Shown here piece after piece: positions 63,390 to 64,000 of a DNA stretch of 64,000 nucleotides. The notes under the pieces were generated by a model. It did no database searches. It was not told where the DNA came from and saw only the letters and a list, made by a program, of their open reading frames with translations. The stretch is from UBA5859 sp041940025 (GTDB taxonomy: Bacteria; Pseudomonadota; Gammaproteobacteria; UBA5859), in the NCBI GenBank assembly GCA_041940025.1, contig JBGTSY010000005.1, forward strand, positions 1 through 64,000, written 5' to 3'. Numbering within the stretch: the stretch's first letter is position 1; every line of letters begins with the position of its first letter. Position numbers and translations under genes: made by a program.

Positions 63390-64000
63390 TCCTCACCAAT
63401 TAGAAATAGGATCGTCACAAATTAGGGTGCGTTATCTTCGGCACCTGTAGGCAAGGGTGGTCATTAAATATCTTATGCTGTGACTGAAGCGCTCTAATCC
63501 AGTTGCTCTTTTGCAGCTACTAATACGGGTACGCCACTCTTTAGAGTGTCTCTCCGGGCCAGATGATTTTATTTTTAGAGGCCCGCTTTTGCATCCATTC
63601 AGCTCACTTGGGTGCCATCAATCTGTGCCAAAGAGCTGGAATGGCATAGATAAGAGATGCGGCGATATCACTCACCATAAAATGTGCGCCATCTTTGTGT
63701 TTTTCTAACTCACAAAAATCTCTTTCTGCAGCAAGCGGTGATCGATATGTCGTGCAATGCTACTAGAGAAGCAATGGGTAAATCGACAAGCGGAGTCCCA
63801 GTGATGGCAGGCTTCAATAGCAGAAGCTGGATCTTTACAATACCGTGGTGTGGACCGTAGGTGAATAACCTATAGGCCAAGTCAGTGTCGAATGTGGCCA
63901 ATAAAAACCAAACCGTCGAATTTTCCCACCGAGTGGATAAATAATAATGCGCAGCCTATTGCTACATCTGTGCACAGCAGGTGATCACGTACTGAATAAG
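63390..64000. other. Terminal stretch without recognised gene
   Basis: No gene was recognised in these last 611 bases. Two short open frames (63511-63708 plus, 63710-63901 minus) show no known pattern. CGGGCC (63555-63560) and GGCCCG (63580-63585) are an inverted repeat around a 19-base AT-rich loop followed by CTTTT. It is a weak candidate for a terminator of the nifJ unit. Confidence 0.4.

Noticed and set aside
63511..63708. Plus-strand frame of 65 codons near the window end
   Set aside because: No ribosome site or similarity recognised.
1..64000. tRNA genes, CRISPR arrays, insertion sequences, prophage
   Set aside because: Gaps were scanned by eye for T-loop motifs, regular repeats and transposase-like frames; none found. 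A tRNA or covariance-model search would be decisive.

Overview
The window reads as chromosomal DNA of a gammaproteobacterium. It opens inside tuf and runs through a complete S10-spc-alpha ribosomal protein series in the usual gammaproteobacterial order (rpsJ to rplQ, with secY, rpmJ and rpoA). It continues into the rnfABCDGE-nth block and the metG, apbC, dcd group, whose gene content resembles the same part of Pseudomonas genomes. No genus can be named from sequence alone. No tRNA, rRNA, CRISPR array, insertion sequence or phage gene was recognised.

Positions 1-14822 form one co-oriented translation superoperon that closes with a clear intrinsic terminator. Its oddest part is the 127-base gap between rpsJ and rplC. 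That gap holds interlocking inverted repeats, a terminator-like hairpin with a T-run, and a small hairpin carrying the rplC ribosome site.

Positions 14850-38767 are mostly housekeeping: a lone VasI/TagO-like exported protein, a cobalamin adenosyltransferase with BtuCD-like transport genes, argG, a membrane GGDEF-EAL regulator, nth, the six-subunit Rnf complex, metG, apbC, dcd, purN with a DUF3108 gene, a MOSC protein, a ClC channel with CBS domains, and a carboxymuconolactone decarboxylase family protein.

Positions 38791-57353 are an accessory-looking stretch rich in peptide-bond and group-transfer chemistry. First come two multidomain fusions, a methyltransferase joined to a D-Ala-D-Ala-ligase-like ATP-grasp and a GNAT acetyltransferase joined to a histone-deacetylase-like amidohydrolase. 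They are divergently arranged, and the ATP-grasp gene is translationally coupled to an M32 carboxypeptidase. Next is a carbamoyltransferase, SxtJ, DUF5989, SGNH hydrolase operon resembling the sxtI-J-K part of saxitoxin clusters. Last is the known but poorly understood cluster of circularly permuted ATP-grasp, alpha-E protein, zinc peptidase, transglutaminase/DUF2126 and the proteasome-like protease Anbu.

Positions 57354-58765 are a long, apparently gene-poor gap. It is followed by a full-length pyruvate:ferredoxin (flavodoxin) oxidoreductase overlapping a dihydroorotate-dehydrogenase-like gene. Together with Rnf this suggests reduced ferredoxin matters to the cell, for example under low oxygen. 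The last 611 bases hold no recognisable gene.
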